DNA of 64,000 nucleotides, taken from NCBI RefSeq assembly GCF_019443125.1, contig NZ_JAHYXK010000017.1, positions 29,858 to 93,857 on the forward strand. The letters run 5' to 3'. Numbering within the stretch: the stretch's first letter is position 1; each line of letters starts with the position of its first letter. Of this stretch, positions 27,314-36,712 are shown piece after piece. A model generated the notes under the pieces. That model saw nothing but the letters and a program-made list of their open reading frames with translations, did not search any database and had not been told where the DNA came from. The position numbers and the translations under genes are program-made. This stretch comes from Pontibacter aydingkolensis. GTDB taxonomy: Bacteria; Bacteroidota; Bacteroidia; Cytophagales; Hymenobacteraceae.

Positions 27314-28687
27314 TTATTCGTTGTTTTGAGGCTTAAAGTGCACCGTAATTTTAACCTGCTGTGCTGTGTTGCTACCATCTCTTGTGGCCGGTTTCCAGCG
27401 CGGCCCTTCTTTTATCAAACGCAGCGCTTCAGTGTCGCAGGCTGGGCAAAGGCTTTTTAAAACCTGCAGGTTCTGTAATTCTCCGGCAGGCGATACAGTT
27501 GCCTGCACCACTACACGCCCTTTCTCTGATTTAGAAGTATAACGTATGTTCTCTTCAAGGTATTTACGGTAGGCACGCTTGCCCATAATCGGTCTGGCCG
27601 ACACCACAACAGGAGCTTGGGTTTTTGTAGCACCATACCCGGTAACCACCACTTCGCTTAGGGACTTGTTATCTTCAGTCAGGTTTACGGTCAGGTTATC
27701 GGTGCTGGCGTCTATATTTTTTTCCTGCCGTTCAAATCCGATATAGCTAAAGGCCAGTGTTGCTTTGTCCTGTGGAAGATTGATGGAAAAGTTGCCATTG
27801 GCATCGGTAGCTACTCCTGAATTAGTACCTTTTATGGTAACTGCCACTCCCGGCAAAGGCTGTCCGTCTGATGATAGTACCTGTCCCTGTACTTGTTTCA
27901 TAGACAATGAGCTATGACCTCTTATTTGAACGCCGGCAGCTTTGCCTGCCAGTGCTCTTTCAACAGAAGCAGGTTCTGGTGCGAATGCAGTTTTAGCTGG
28001 CTGCGGCACAGTAAGAGCAGGGTTTGTAATTTCTGTGGTCTTTGCAATAACGGGTGCATCAGGAATCGCTTCTGTCATCTTAAAAGGATCTTCTTCCGGT
28101 GCTACCTGCACATGGTCAGGAACTGCAACCTCTTTTTCTGCTGCAGCCACCGATACGCGAATATTGCTTTTGTTGCGAACTACTGGAGAAACAGCGGCAA
28201 TAGTAGCAGGCCTTACAGTATCGGGCATTGCCTCCGCCATACTTTCTATTTCGAAGACAGCAGTTTGCGGCGCCGGGGCAAGTTCATCTTTAGTAACTCC
28301 ATCCGTATCAGAGGATGCCATGCTTTGCTCTTGTCGGTTTATCTCATTGTAGTTGTAGTACAACACAAGTACCGTAGAGCACATTACCAGAAGTATGGCC
28401 GCAGCCACTCGCCAGTCTGTTAAGTATAAAGGCAGTGGCTGACGTTTTTTCTTATGCGTTTTGGCATTAATACGGTGGTTTATACTTTGTACGGCAGTCT
28501 GCGTTTTGTCCGGTCCGGATAAGGCCATACCTTCCAGCACATCCGAGCATAGGTCACAGTCCAGGAGGTGGCGCTCCAACTGGTGCTGCAGGGCAGGAGG
28601 CAAAACATCTTCGTGGTACTGGCGCAGCAGTTCCACAGAAGGATGGTTTTCCGGGGCCCAAAGTATGTGTCGGTTATCTTGGTACAT
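27314..28687 (-). CDS. Membrane anti-sigma factor fused to plug-like and TonB C-terminal domains
   Basis: A 457-residue protein with an unusual order of domains. Residues ~30-55 form a zinc-finger anti-sigma start (LERHLLDCDLCSDVLEGMAL). One membrane helix follows at ~91-112 (VAAAILLVMCSTVLVLYYNY), then a low-complexity periplasmic linker. A carboxypeptidase-regulatory beta-sandwich lies at ~265-345 (VQGQVLSSDGQPLPGVAVTI), ending in LSEVVVTGYG. A TonB C-terminal domain follows at ~375-455 (EENIRYTSKSEKGRVVVQATV). An ALAGKAAGVQIRGHSS segment resembles a SusC plug. It overlaps the sigma gene by 14 bp and so probably restrains that sigma factor. Confidence 0.85.
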   Translation of the reverse strand: MYQDNRHILWAPENHPSVELLRQYHEDVLPPALQHQLERHLLDCDLCSDVLEGMALSGPDKTQTAVQSINHRINAKTHKKKRQPLPLYLTDWRVAAAILLVMCSTVLVLYYNYNEINRQEQSMASSDTDGVTKDELAPAPQTAVFEIESMAEAMPDTVRPATIAAVSPVVRNKSNIRVSVAAAEKEVAVPDHVQVAPEEDPFKMTEAIPDAPVIAKTTEITNPALTVPQPAKTAFAPEPASVERALAGKAAGVQIRGHSSLSMKQVQGQVLSSDGQPLPGVAVTIKGTNSGVATDANGNFSINLPQDKATLAFSYIGFERQEKNIDASTDNLTVNLTEDNKSLSEVVVTGYGATKTQAPVVVSARPIMGKRAYRKYLEENIRYTSKSEKGRVVVQATVSPAGELQNLQVLKSLCPACDTEALRLIKEGPRWKPATRDGSNTAQQVKITVHFKPQNNE

Positions 28688-29273
28688 GGTTTTTCTCCAA
28701 GTATAGTTTAAGGTTACGCTTTCCGTTCTGGATATAGCTTTTCACCTTATTTAAATCGCAGCCGGTAAGGGCGCTAATCTCTCTGTAACTTTTCTGCTGC
28801 AGGTAAAACAACTCAATGCACTGGCGCTGTTCCGGCGGCAGTTCCTGCAAGGCCTGCTGCAAAGCCTGTTCCGTTTCTTCAACCTGTTCTGCCTCTGTTA
28901 GATGCATTGGGGGTGTGTTTTCCATAAACAGGGTACCAGAATTTTCTAAGGCTATACTTTTATTTTTTTTACTGGCCCGCAACTGCATCAGGCAAAAATT
29001 ACGGGTAGTGCTGTGCAACCAGCTTTTGAAGTTATCGACCTCATGTTTCAGCAGTGCATCGGCAATATGCCCGAACAGCTGCATGGTAGCGTCTTTGCTT
29101 TCTTCCTCGTCCTTCAGGTATTTGAGGCATACTAAGTATACCAGTTCGGAGTGCCGCTGGAACAGTTCTCCCAGATGCTCTAACTCACCCGTCTGCCGGT
29201 ACAGCCGCAGCAACTCCCTGTCGTCGGGGGGCGGTTTACTGTTGGTGAAGAGCTTAAGGAAAAATGGGAGCAT
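28674..29273 (-). CDS. ECF-type RNA polymerase sigma factor
   Basis: A 199-residue sigma-70 family factor. Region 2 is seen as FQRHSELVYLVCLKYLKDEEESKDATMQ, with the WLHSTTRNFCLMQLR segment of region 2.4. Region 4 shows LPPEQRQCIELFYLQQKSYREISALTGCDLNKVKSYIQNGKRNLK. It is the first gene of the unit with the anti-sigma downstream and faces the VWA-protein gene across a 200-bp divergent promoter region, a likely target. Confidence 0.92.
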   Translation of the reverse strand: MLPFFLKLFTNSKPPPDDRELLRLYRQTGELEHLGELFQRHSELVYLVCLKYLKDEEESKDATMQLFGHIADALLKHEVDNFKSWLHSTTRNFCLMQLRASKKNKSIALENSGTLFMENTPPMHLTEAEQVEETEQALQQALQELPPEQRQCIELFYLQQKSYREISALTGCDLNKVKSYIQNGKRNLKLYLEKNHVPR

Positions 29274-29473
29274 TGAGTTTATACTTTATAATTCTTTAGA
29301 GCTTAGTGGTCTTAGCGTTAGCCTTTGTCTCCATTGCGGTTAGTTTAAACGCTAAGTGCGCTAAGAATTTCGCTAAGGACGCAAGGACAACTAAAGAAAC
29401 AGAAAATTTTTCAGAATTTTTTATGGAATCTGTGTGAAGGCTGCATCCACTAAGAAACCAAAACACAAAAGAC
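29274..29473. promoter_or_regulatory. Divergent promoter region between sigma factor and VWA protein
   Basis: 200 bp separating two outward-reading genes. It includes a set of near-repeats of the form CGCTAAG (AACGCTAAGTGCGCTAAGAATTTCGCTAAGGACGC, 29350-29384) with a partial reverse copy CTTAGCGTTAG at 29311-29321. These could be a dispersed repeat or operator-like sites; I cannot assign promoter boxes with confidence. Confidence 0.45.
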
Positions 29474-31333
29474 ATGAAAAAACACATCTACCTGCTGCTG
29501 GTCCTTCTTATTGCGGGGCTACAGGCAAACGCACAAGGCCGAATGATTACCGGAATCATAACTGATGCACAAAGCGGAAATACCCTGCCGGGTGTATCCA
29601 TTATGCTGAAAGGAACCACTTCCGGCACCAGCACCAACAAACACGGCAAGTATAACATTAGTGTGCCCGACGAAAAATCTATACTTATTTTCCGGTATAT
29701 CGGCTATGCTACAAAGGAGGTTAAAGTTGGAAATAAGCAGCAGCTGGATGTAGCGATGGAAGTAGATAACAAAACACTGGATGAAGTAATTGTAACTGGC
29801 TATGGGATAAGAGGCTTAGCAGGCAAGGTTGCTGGCGTGAGGATAAGTGGAAATAGCTCGCAATCTTTTATGGCCCATGAAGTGCAGCTGGCACCACCGG
29901 TGCATAACACCGAGAATTACAACTACATAAAAGAAAGCACTTTTCAGGATGCCAAAAAAACACCGCTCTCTACTTTCTCTATCGACGTTGACAATGCCTC
30001 TTATAGCAACGTGCGCCGTTTCCTGAACCAGGGACAGAAGCCGCCTGTAGATGCCGTGCGCATCGAGGAGATGATCAATTACTTTAGCTATGACTACAAA
30101 CAACCTACCGGCGATGCGCCTTTTTCGGTAACCACAGAACTGTCGGACTGCCCCTGGAACAAAGACAATCAACTGCTGCATATTGGCCTCCAGGGTAAAA
30201 ACATCTCTACTGAAAAACTGCCGGCATCAAACCTGGTGTTTCTAATCGATGTATCTGGTTCGATGAGCATGACCGATAAACTACCTTTGGTTAAGGCAGG
30301 TTTTAAGCTTTTGGTAGATCAATTGCGACCGCAGGATAAGGTGGCTATTGTAGTATATGCCGGCGCTGCAGGACTTGTGTTACCTTCAACCTCTGGAGAG
30401 GATAAGCCGACTATTATGCAGGCAATTGAGAATTTACAGGCCGGCGGCTCTACTGCAGGTGGCGCAGGCATTAACCTGGCTTACAAGGTGGCTCAGGAAA
30501 ACTTTGTGAAAGGTGGGAATAACCGTGTTATACTTGCCTCCGATGGCGACTTTAACGTTGGTGTTAGCAGCGACAGCGAACTGCAGCGGATAATTGAGAA
30601 GAAGCGGGAGTCAGGTGTGTTTTTAACTGTACTTGGCTTTGGTACCGGCAACCTGAAAGACTCACGCATGGAGCAGCTGGCTAATAAAGGCAACGGTAAC
30701 TATGCGTATGTCGATAATATTCTGGAGGCAAAAAAGGTGTTTGTAAATGAGTTTGGAGGCACGCTGTTTACCATTGCCAAAGACGTGAAGCTGCAACTGG
30801 AGTTCAACCCGGCCAAAGTAAAAGCTTACCGCCTGATCGGCTACGAGAACCGCGCCCTGGCCGACGAAGAGTTTAACGACGATAAGAAAGATGCTGGTGA
30901 CATGGGAGCAGGTCATACGGTTACTGCACTGTATGAGATCGTGCCAGTAGGGGCTAAATCAGCTACTACAACCGGTGATGTTGATCCTTTGAAATACCAG
31001 AAGTCCCAACTCGACCCAAAGGCAAACAGTACCAACGAAATGCTCACCCTGAAACTGCGCTACAAAGAACCTGACGGTAACAAAAGTAAACTGATCACGA
31101 CAACGGCTACTGATAATGCCGTAGCTGTTGGTAAAACATCTGATGATTTCCGTTTCTCGGCTGCTATTGCCGCCTGCGGTATGCTGCTCCGCGACTCAAA
31201 GTACAAAGGCAACGCCACGTACCCGATGGTACTGGAACTGGCCCAGAATGCACGCGGAAACGATGAAGAAGGCTACCGTATCGAGTTTATCAACCTGGTT
31301 AAATCAATGAGTTTGCTGAGCGATAGGAGGTAG
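29474..31333 (+). CDS. Secreted VWA-domain protein (YfbK-like) with SusC-plug-like N-terminus
   Basis: A 619-residue protein with a Sec signal (to ~21, ending ANAQ). A carboxypeptidase-regulatory domain follows at ~24-100 (ITGIITDAQSGNTLPGVSIML), ending LDEVIVTGYG, then a short plug-like GLAGKVAGVRISGNSS. After that come a YfbK/DUF3520-type N-region (STFSIDVDNASYSNVRRFLN) and a VWA domain with the metal-binding MIDAS motif LIDVSGSMS (about 258-266) and GGSTAGGAGI. The C-terminal DUF3520 region ends the chain. It is exported and probably binds protein in a metal-dependent way; ligand unknown. It is divergent from the ECF sigma gene. Confidence 0.88.
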   Translation: MKKHIYLLLVLLIAGLQANAQGRMITGIITDAQSGNTLPGVSIMLKGTTSGTSTNKHGKYNISVPDEKSILIFRYIGYATKEVKVGNKQQLDVAMEVDNKTLDEVIVTGYGIRGLAGKVAGVRISGNSSQSFMAHEVQLAPPVHNTENYNYIKESTFQDAKKTPLSTFSIDVDNASYSNVRRFLNQGQKPPVDAVRIEEMINYFSYDYKQPTGDAPFSVTTELSDCPWNKDNQLLHIGLQGKNISTEKLPASNLVFLIDVSGSMSMTDKLPLVKAGFKLLVDQLRPQDKVAIVVYAGAAGLVLPSTSGEDKPTIMQAIENLQAGGSTAGGAGINLAYKVAQENFVKGGNNRVILASDGDFNVGVSSDSELQRIIEKKRESGVFLTVLGFGTGNLKDSRMEQLANKGNGNYAYVDNILEAKKVFVNEFGGTLFTIAKDVKLQLEFNPAKVKAYRLIGYENRALADEEFNDDKKDAGDMGAGHTVTALYEIVPVGAKSATTTGDVDPLKYQKSQLDPKANSTNEMLTLKLRYKEPDGNKSKLITTTATDNAVAVGKTSDDFRFSAAIAACGMLLRDSKYKGNATYPMVLELAQNARGNDEEGYRIEFINLVKSMSLLSDRR

Positions 31334-31366
31334 GGTTGATTATTGATTGTTAAATTGTTAAAAAGG

Positions 31367-31470
31367 ATGTCATTTCGAACAACGTGAGAAATCTTTACAG
31401 AATTCCAGATAGATCTCTAAAGCTACGCTGGCTCTCTTCGGCTCTCGCCTCAGGAGTGATGGAGATGACA
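31367..31470. repeat. Intergenic repeat, TGTCATTTCGA family (second copy)
   Basis: TGTCATTTCGAA, GTGAGAAATCT, ACAGAA and CCAGAT occur in the same order as in the nuoH-nuoI gap element (2883-2963), ending GATGACAAC. The inner part differs (ACGCTGGCTCTCTTCGGCTCTC). Non-coding. Confidence 0.65.
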
Positions 31471-31615
31471 ACTTGCTTTTTAATCTACATTAGAGCCATT
31501 AAAATGGATTAACTCTGTTGGCAGCAATTTTCTGTAGCCTGATTTGTAGTTGTGTTGTTATGCTTTGTTGATACGGCAAGGGCACAGCAGCACAACTACA
31601 ATTTTATACTTCATA

Positions 31616-34600
31616 CTACAGGACGCTCAGTTTCTTGGTAACTATTCCCTTGTCAGTCTTTATCTGCAACAGGTACATGCCGGGTTTGGCTGCTGCTATG
31701 TTCACATCCAGTTTCTCAGGACGTGGTTTTGGAAGGGCTGCCGTGTGTATCAACCTTCCTGTAGTAGTATAGATCTGTACGTCCTGTAAATCAAAATCGG
31801 CGTGTAAAAAGCTGATGGTAAAGTTGCCGGTAGTAGGGTTAGGGTATACTTCAATGGCACGGGCAGGAGTAAATACTTCTATTACAAAATCTGAAGTGCT
31901 GAAAGCCTCACCACCAACACCGGTTATCTTTACTTTACCGGTTGTAGCTCCGCGGGGCACCTTTACATTGTAACTTGTTGCAGTGGCCTCCAATACCTGT
32001 GCAGTTACACCGTTAAATGTAATTTCATCCTGCACACCCAATGTTCCAAAGTATGTTCCGGTAATCTCTATAGTTGTGCCTACATTGCCTTTTGCCGGCG
32101 ACATAGAAACAAATACAGGACTTGGGATTACGTCAAAGTATGTAGCGCTTGTTGCCTTGCCTCCGGGTGTTTCTACGGTTAGATAGCCTGATGCAGGTCC
32201 TGCTGGTACTTTAACAGTAAGCTGCGTAGTGGTAGCGGATAGTACCTGAGCCTGCACCTGTCCGAACATTACTTTGTTTCGCTCTTTTGCAGCGGCAAAG
32301 TTCTCACCGTTTATACTTATGGTTGCGCCCACTTTGTCTGTGTGTTTGCTAAGACTGTTTATGGCTGGCTGATGCCACACTATAAAGGCCGAAGAACTAA
32401 CTGTTTTGCCTCCTTTTGTAACAATTTCAAATTTACCGGTAACCGCCTGTGCTGGAACTTTTACAAGCAGCGTTGTGCCATTGTTACTGATGATCTCGCA
32501 GTTATAGGATCCCAGTTTTATACTTTGGATAAGGCTCTGATCCAATTGCTTGCCCTGTAGGGTTACTGTTGAGCCAAAGATGCCTTCTGCCGGACTAAAA
32601 CTGCTGAATACAGGCGGCTGGTATACTTCAAAAGTTTCGCTGGCTGTAGCTGTACCGTCTGGGGTAACTACCTTAATGTTACCTGTAGCGGATGAATTTG
32701 GCACCAGCACTTTAAGCTCAGTTTCTGTAGCGCTTATCACTGTGGACTGCACGCCGTTAAAGTATACTTTGTTAGCAGCAGCTGTTGTCGAGAATTTACT
32801 TCCACTAAGTATAACCTCCGAGCCATACTTTCCGGCAGCAGGGGCAAAGCTGTTGATGCCTGGTGTGGCAATGATCTCCTCGGCGGTTAACTTTACCGCA
32901 TCTACCATCACCGGCGGCATGTCATAGATGCGGTTGGTGGTTATGTTGGTACGTATCGGAGAGTTAAAATCGAAGAAGATGTCGGCAAAATTCTCTACTG
33001 CTGTTTTCTCTGCCAGGTCTACCTTTGGTTTTATGCTGAACTGTATGTAGCCATGGCTGCCAGGCTCGTTGGTAGTGCTGTCGGGTAGCATGATGTTGTC
33101 GAAGGTCCAGGTAAGTACTGGTTTGCCTTTGCCGCTTACCTCAAATCTTGCAGAGTGCGAGGTGCTGCCTAATTGCAGTGTGCTCAGGTCAAGGTGTCCG
33201 GATAAAGTATCAACCACTACCACACGATAAGCTACATCTGTACCTGTATTCTGGAAGCGTATTTTATACTTTAGTGCTGCCCCAGTTGGTGTGTAGTTCT
33301 CTTCTGTGAGGCCAATTGGAGAAACCAGTTTGTCGTTCGGATCATACGAGTCAATGATCGGGAGACATTCTTCGGCTACTTCGGCTTCTTCATCGTCGGT
33401 CTGCATGGCGTTTACAAAACCGGTGCTGTAAGGTACCGGTGCAGAGGTTTTATGGCAGGCCTCTACGGTAGCGTTGGCCAGCGTATTATCACCATTGCCT
33501 GCGGGTTGCTCTGCCTCAAGGCGTGCTGTTTTTCCTCCGTTTGGTATCCAAAGCACCAGGCTGTCACCGGCTGCCAATTTATACTCTTCCACGGTAGATA
33601 GCTGTCCGTCTAAGTATAAACGGAACACCTTGCGTGCATCCATATCGGCCTGACCAGTATTGCGGATCACAAAGCGCACCATGCCTTTGTCGAAATCACA
33701 TTTACCAGTTACAGTGGCAACCGCGGCAGGAGGTGCTGTAGGGCTTTGGTTACCAGGCGTTATCCAGGCTTTGGTACAAACGGTGAGGCCGCGTATACTT
33801 TCGTCGCCGCAAACTACTTTGTCTTGTATCGTGATCACACTGGTCTTCCCCGGATTTATAGTGCCGGCATCAAATACATAAGTGCCATTTGGTAGGCGCG
33901 TGTAGGGCTTGTCTGCGGATAGTAGCTCTACCTCTTTGGGTAGTTCGAAGTATACTTTAGCGTTGTTGGCCGGGGCAAAGCCGGAGTTAGTATAGGTAAG
34001 TCTGGTGGTGCTGTCGAAGCAACGGCGGCGGCGCGTGGAGGAAACGCTGACGGACAGGTGAGGGGAAAGGGTGACCTTGTTGCCAATATTAGGTCCACTT
34101 ACAGAGGCTCCATCTTCCTGTAATGTAACCGTTTGATTTGGGAAGCAGGACTGTTCTATGAATCGGCCATTCGAATTATCTGGAACTTGATTGACAGTAT
34201 ATGTTCCTTTGGGTACACGTATATGGTAAAATCCATTATTATCAGATATCCCGTAGTAAGGGCCAGGTTCTGCAGCTACTATTACTCCGGACAATCCATT
34301 TTCATCCTCATTTTTTAAACAGTCTCTATTTTTATCTTCATAAATAAACCCCGAAATATAACTGTCAGGTACTTCATTTTGTAATGAGTAAATCGCTACA
34401 GTTCGATCTAGCAGCTTGGCAGCAAAAGTTTTACCATTGTTAGTGACTGCTACCCCATAATTAATTAACTCTATTTGTTTTGTAAGTGTACCATCCTGGT
34501 TATACATTTTTATGTGTGAACCATAATTAGAATAGTATGATAAAATAGCATTGCCATTTTCATCTACAGCAAGGTTTGAGAAGTTCGAAGGAGTATTAGA

Positions 34601-36079
34601 AGATTTGTCACCATATTCCATCATCAATTTACCTGATGGACTAAATTTCTGGATGCGATTTCCATTGTAATCGAGCACATACATAAAACCAATGCCATCA
34701 AACGCGACAGATTGTGGATACGAAAACTCGCCGGAGCCTAATCCTTTTTTCCCAAAGGCCCCCAGGTATGAGCCATCCGCACTTACTTTATGAATTACAC
34801 CGCCGTGACCGTCAGCGATGTGCATTATCCCGTTTTTATCTATTGAGAAACTTTTGCTATAAACGATTTCATTGCCTGGTTTAGGAAGCTCTAAATCAAA
34901 AGCTTTAATATAAACTCCTTGTCTGCTAAATTTTATTATTCTTTGTCTGTTGTCACCAGCCTCATACAGGTAAATATATCCTTTCAAGTCCACAGCAATC
35001 ATTCCCGCAACCGAGTATTGAGTGCCTATTATTACATTCGCATTGAATTTGAGTACTAAGCCACCAGTAGCATCGTATTTATGTATATTCCTTTTTTCTC
35101 CATCATAAAAGTATAGGTTGTTATACTTATCATAAACTGGGTTTGTGAAATTATACTGACGCCCGTATTTCTGTAAGAAAAACCCATCTGCAGAATATTT
35201 CTTGATGCTACCTGCTGTTGAGTGTGGATCTGCTGCATAAAGGTTGCCTTTTTTATCTAGCTTTAGGTCTATACCATCGCCCAGCAGGCCAGACTCATGG
35301 GAACCATGTCCGGCAAATTTTGTAATTAAGTTTCCGTTGGAATCGTATTGCACTATATCTCGAGAATACGAGTAGACAACGTAGAAGCCTCCATCTTGGC
35401 GAATAGCGACACTGCTGGGCCTGTTAGTATTATAGCTTGGTCCTTTTTGTTTTACATTAAACTGTTTTAGAATTTCTCCTGTCGAAGAAAACTTAAACAA
35501 CTGGTCATTTCCCGAATCCAATATGTAGATATTCCCTGCCTCATCGATCTTTGTGTCCGTGGCAACGTTTAATACACCATTAGTTGTAGCACTTGAACCT
35601 ATTTGCATTAAGAATTGCCCGTCCGGACTAAATTTTTGTACCCTTGGCTTAGTATAGTCTACGATATATACGTTTCGGTCTTCATCTAAGGACACTTGTC
35701 CTATAGATTTGAATTTGCCGTCTCCTGTACCATAACTACCATATACCTGTAAAGGCTGGCCAAGTTGATTAAGCTTAGTTACACATGAACAGTTGGAATC
35801 TGTTACATATAGGTTTTCTTGATTATCAATTTCTATAGAAGTATAAAAGGTCCTGTTTTTATTGTTGACATCCTTTATACTCGCCAGCAATTTCCCAGAT
35901 GAGTCTATTACGTTTATTTTATCTGCTTCTAAAATATAAATATTACCCGCTGTATCTAATGTTAAGCCTTTAGGACTTGATATGGGAGTGCCGATTATAC
36001 CAACTTGATTAAAATCAGGTGTTTGGGAAAAGGCTGTTTTTAATTGAATCAGTAATAACAGTAGTAAAGCTGTTCTCAT
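31616..36079 (-). CDS. Giant T9SS-exported NHL/IPT-repeat protein
   Basis: A 1487-residue secreted protein. Signal peptide (MRTALLLLLLIQLKTAFS) is followed by an NHL-type beta-propeller region (~25-560) with many 'D..GN.Y..D....R.Q.FS.DG' repeats. A SdrD_B-like module lies at ~575-650 (SGFIYEDKNRDC), and conserved-repeat domains at ~660-1070 include DPNDKLVSPIGL. Four IPT/TIG domains start with INSFAPAAG, FSSFSPAEG, INSLSKHTD and FVSMSPAKG. The end is a type A T9SS sorting domain (VYPNPTTGNFTISF...GMYLLQIKTDKG). It is probably displayed on or released from the cell surface. It is a stand-alone gene. Confidence 0.9.
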   Translation of the reverse strand: MRTALLLLLLIQLKTAFSQTPDFNQVGIIGTPISSPKGLTLDTAGNIYILEADKINVIDSSGKLLASIKDVNNKNRTFYTSIEIDNQENLYVTDSNCSCVTKLNQLGQPLQVYGSYGTGDGKFKSIGQVSLDEDRNVYIVDYTKPRVQKFSPDGQFLMQIGSSATTNGVLNVATDTKIDEAGNIYILDSGNDQLFKFSSTGEILKQFNVKQKGPSYNTNRPSSVAIRQDGGFYVVYSYSRDIVQYDSNGNLITKFAGHGSHESGLLGDGIDLKLDKKGNLYAADPHSTAGSIKKYSADGFFLQKYGRQYNFTNPVYDKYNNLYFYDGEKRNIHKYDATGGLVLKFNANVIIGTQYSVAGMIAVDLKGYIYLYEAGDNRQRIIKFSRQGVYIKAFDLELPKPGNEIVYSKSFSIDKNGIMHIADGHGGVIHKVSADGSYLGAFGKKGLGSGEFSYPQSVAFDGIGFMYVLDYNGNRIQKFSPSGKLMMEYGDKSSNTPSNFSNLAVDENGNAILSYYSNYGSHIKMYNQDGTLTKQIELINYGVAVTNNGKTFAAKLLDRTVAIYSLQNEVPDSYISGFIYEDKNRDCLKNEDENGLSGVIVAAEPGPYYGISDNNGFYHIRVPKGTYTVNQVPDNSNGRFIEQSCFPNQTVTLQEDGASVSGPNIGNKVTLSPHLSVSVSSTRRRRCFDSTTRLTYTNSGFAPANNAKVYFELPKEVELLSADKPYTRLPNGTYVFDAGTINPGKTSVITIQDKVVCGDESIRGLTVCTKAWITPGNQSPTAPPAAVATVTGKCDFDKGMVRFVIRNTGQADMDARKVFRLYLDGQLSTVEEYKLAAGDSLVLWIPNGGKTARLEAEQPAGNGDNTLANATVEACHKTSAPVPYSTGFVNAMQTDDEEAEVAEECLPIIDSYDPNDKLVSPIGLTEENYTPTGAALKYKIRFQNTGTDVAYRVVVVDTLSGHLDLSTLQLGSTSHSARFEVSGKGKPVLTWTFDNIMLPDSTTNEPGSHGYIQFSIKPKVDLAEKTAVENFADIFFDFNSPIRTNITTNRIYDMPPVMVDAVKLTAEEIIATPGINSFAPAAGKYGSEVILSGSKFSTTAAANKVYFNGVQSTVISATETELKVLVPNSSATGNIKVVTPDGTATASETFEVYQPPVFSSFSPAEGIFGSTVTLQGKQLDQSLIQSIKLGSYNCEIISNNGTTLLVKVPAQAVTGKFEIVTKGGKTVSSSAFIVWHQPAINSLSKHTDKVGATISINGENFAAAKERNKVMFGQVQAQVLSATTTQLTVKVPAGPASGYLTVETPGGKATSATYFDVIPSPVFVSMSPAKGNVGTTIEITGTYFGTLGVQDEITFNGVTAQVLEATATSYNVKVPRGATTGKVKITGVGGEAFSTSDFVIEVFTPARAIEVYPNPTTGNFTISFLHADFDLQDVQIYTTTGRLIHTAALPKPRPEKLDVNIAAAKPGMYLLQIKTDKGIVTKKLSVL

Positions 36080-36270
36080 AGGCTAAAAGAGTGAATTGGG
36101 TAAAGTATGGCTATCAGGCTGTAAATCTACTAATTAAAGTATAAATATGTAACTATACTATACTTCTGACGAAGGCTAATTAAAAAAACACAACCTGTGT
36201 TACATTCTAAGGTTCTATCTTTGCCTAATACCCTACATAGAGGCATTTAATTAAACCGAACCAATAACAC

Positions 36271-36702
36271 ATGAGCCATACTTATACCGGAAAGGTAATG
36301 TGGTCGCACCTGGATGCAAACATGCACATGCGCCATTCTGCCTATGCCGATTTTGCCGCACAAGCCAGGATTGAAGCACTCGACGAACTGGGACTGGACC
36401 TGAAGACTTTTCAGCGGCTGCACATCGGGCCTATACTTTTCAGGGAGGAGACAAAATACCTGCGCGAGGTAAGTATAAACGAGCAGTTAACCGTAACCAC
36501 TGCACTAACAGGCAGCCGGAAAGACGGATCGAGATGGGCCATCCGGCACGAGATATTTAAAGCAGATGGCGTAAAAGCTGCTGTAATTGTAGTAGAAGGC
36601 GCCTGGATTGACACCCTGAAAAGGAAACTGGCCGCCTTACCTGAAGACCTGGCTGAGCACTTTAACCAGATACCTAAAAGTGCTGATTTTGTGGAGCTAT
36701 AG
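36271..36702 (+). CDS. Acyl-CoA thioesterase, hotdog fold
   Basis: A 143-residue 4-hydroxybenzoyl-CoA thioesterase-like protein. The segment VMWSHLDANMHMRHSAYADFAAQARIEAL has the conserved DxNxHMxxxxY pattern of the active-site helix. The following strand (ILFREETKYLREVSINEQLTV) is typical. It probably hydrolyses an acyl-CoA in the cytoplasm; substrate not predictable. Divergent from the giant protein gene across 190 bp. Confidence 0.85.
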   Translation: MSHTYTGKVMWSHLDANMHMRHSAYADFAAQARIEALDELGLDLKTFQRLHIGPILFREETKYLREVSINEQLTVTTALTGSRKDGSRWAIRHEIFKADGVKAAVIVVEGAWIDTLKRKLAALPEDLAEHFNQIPKSADFVEL

Positions 36703-36712
36703 GATTAACATA

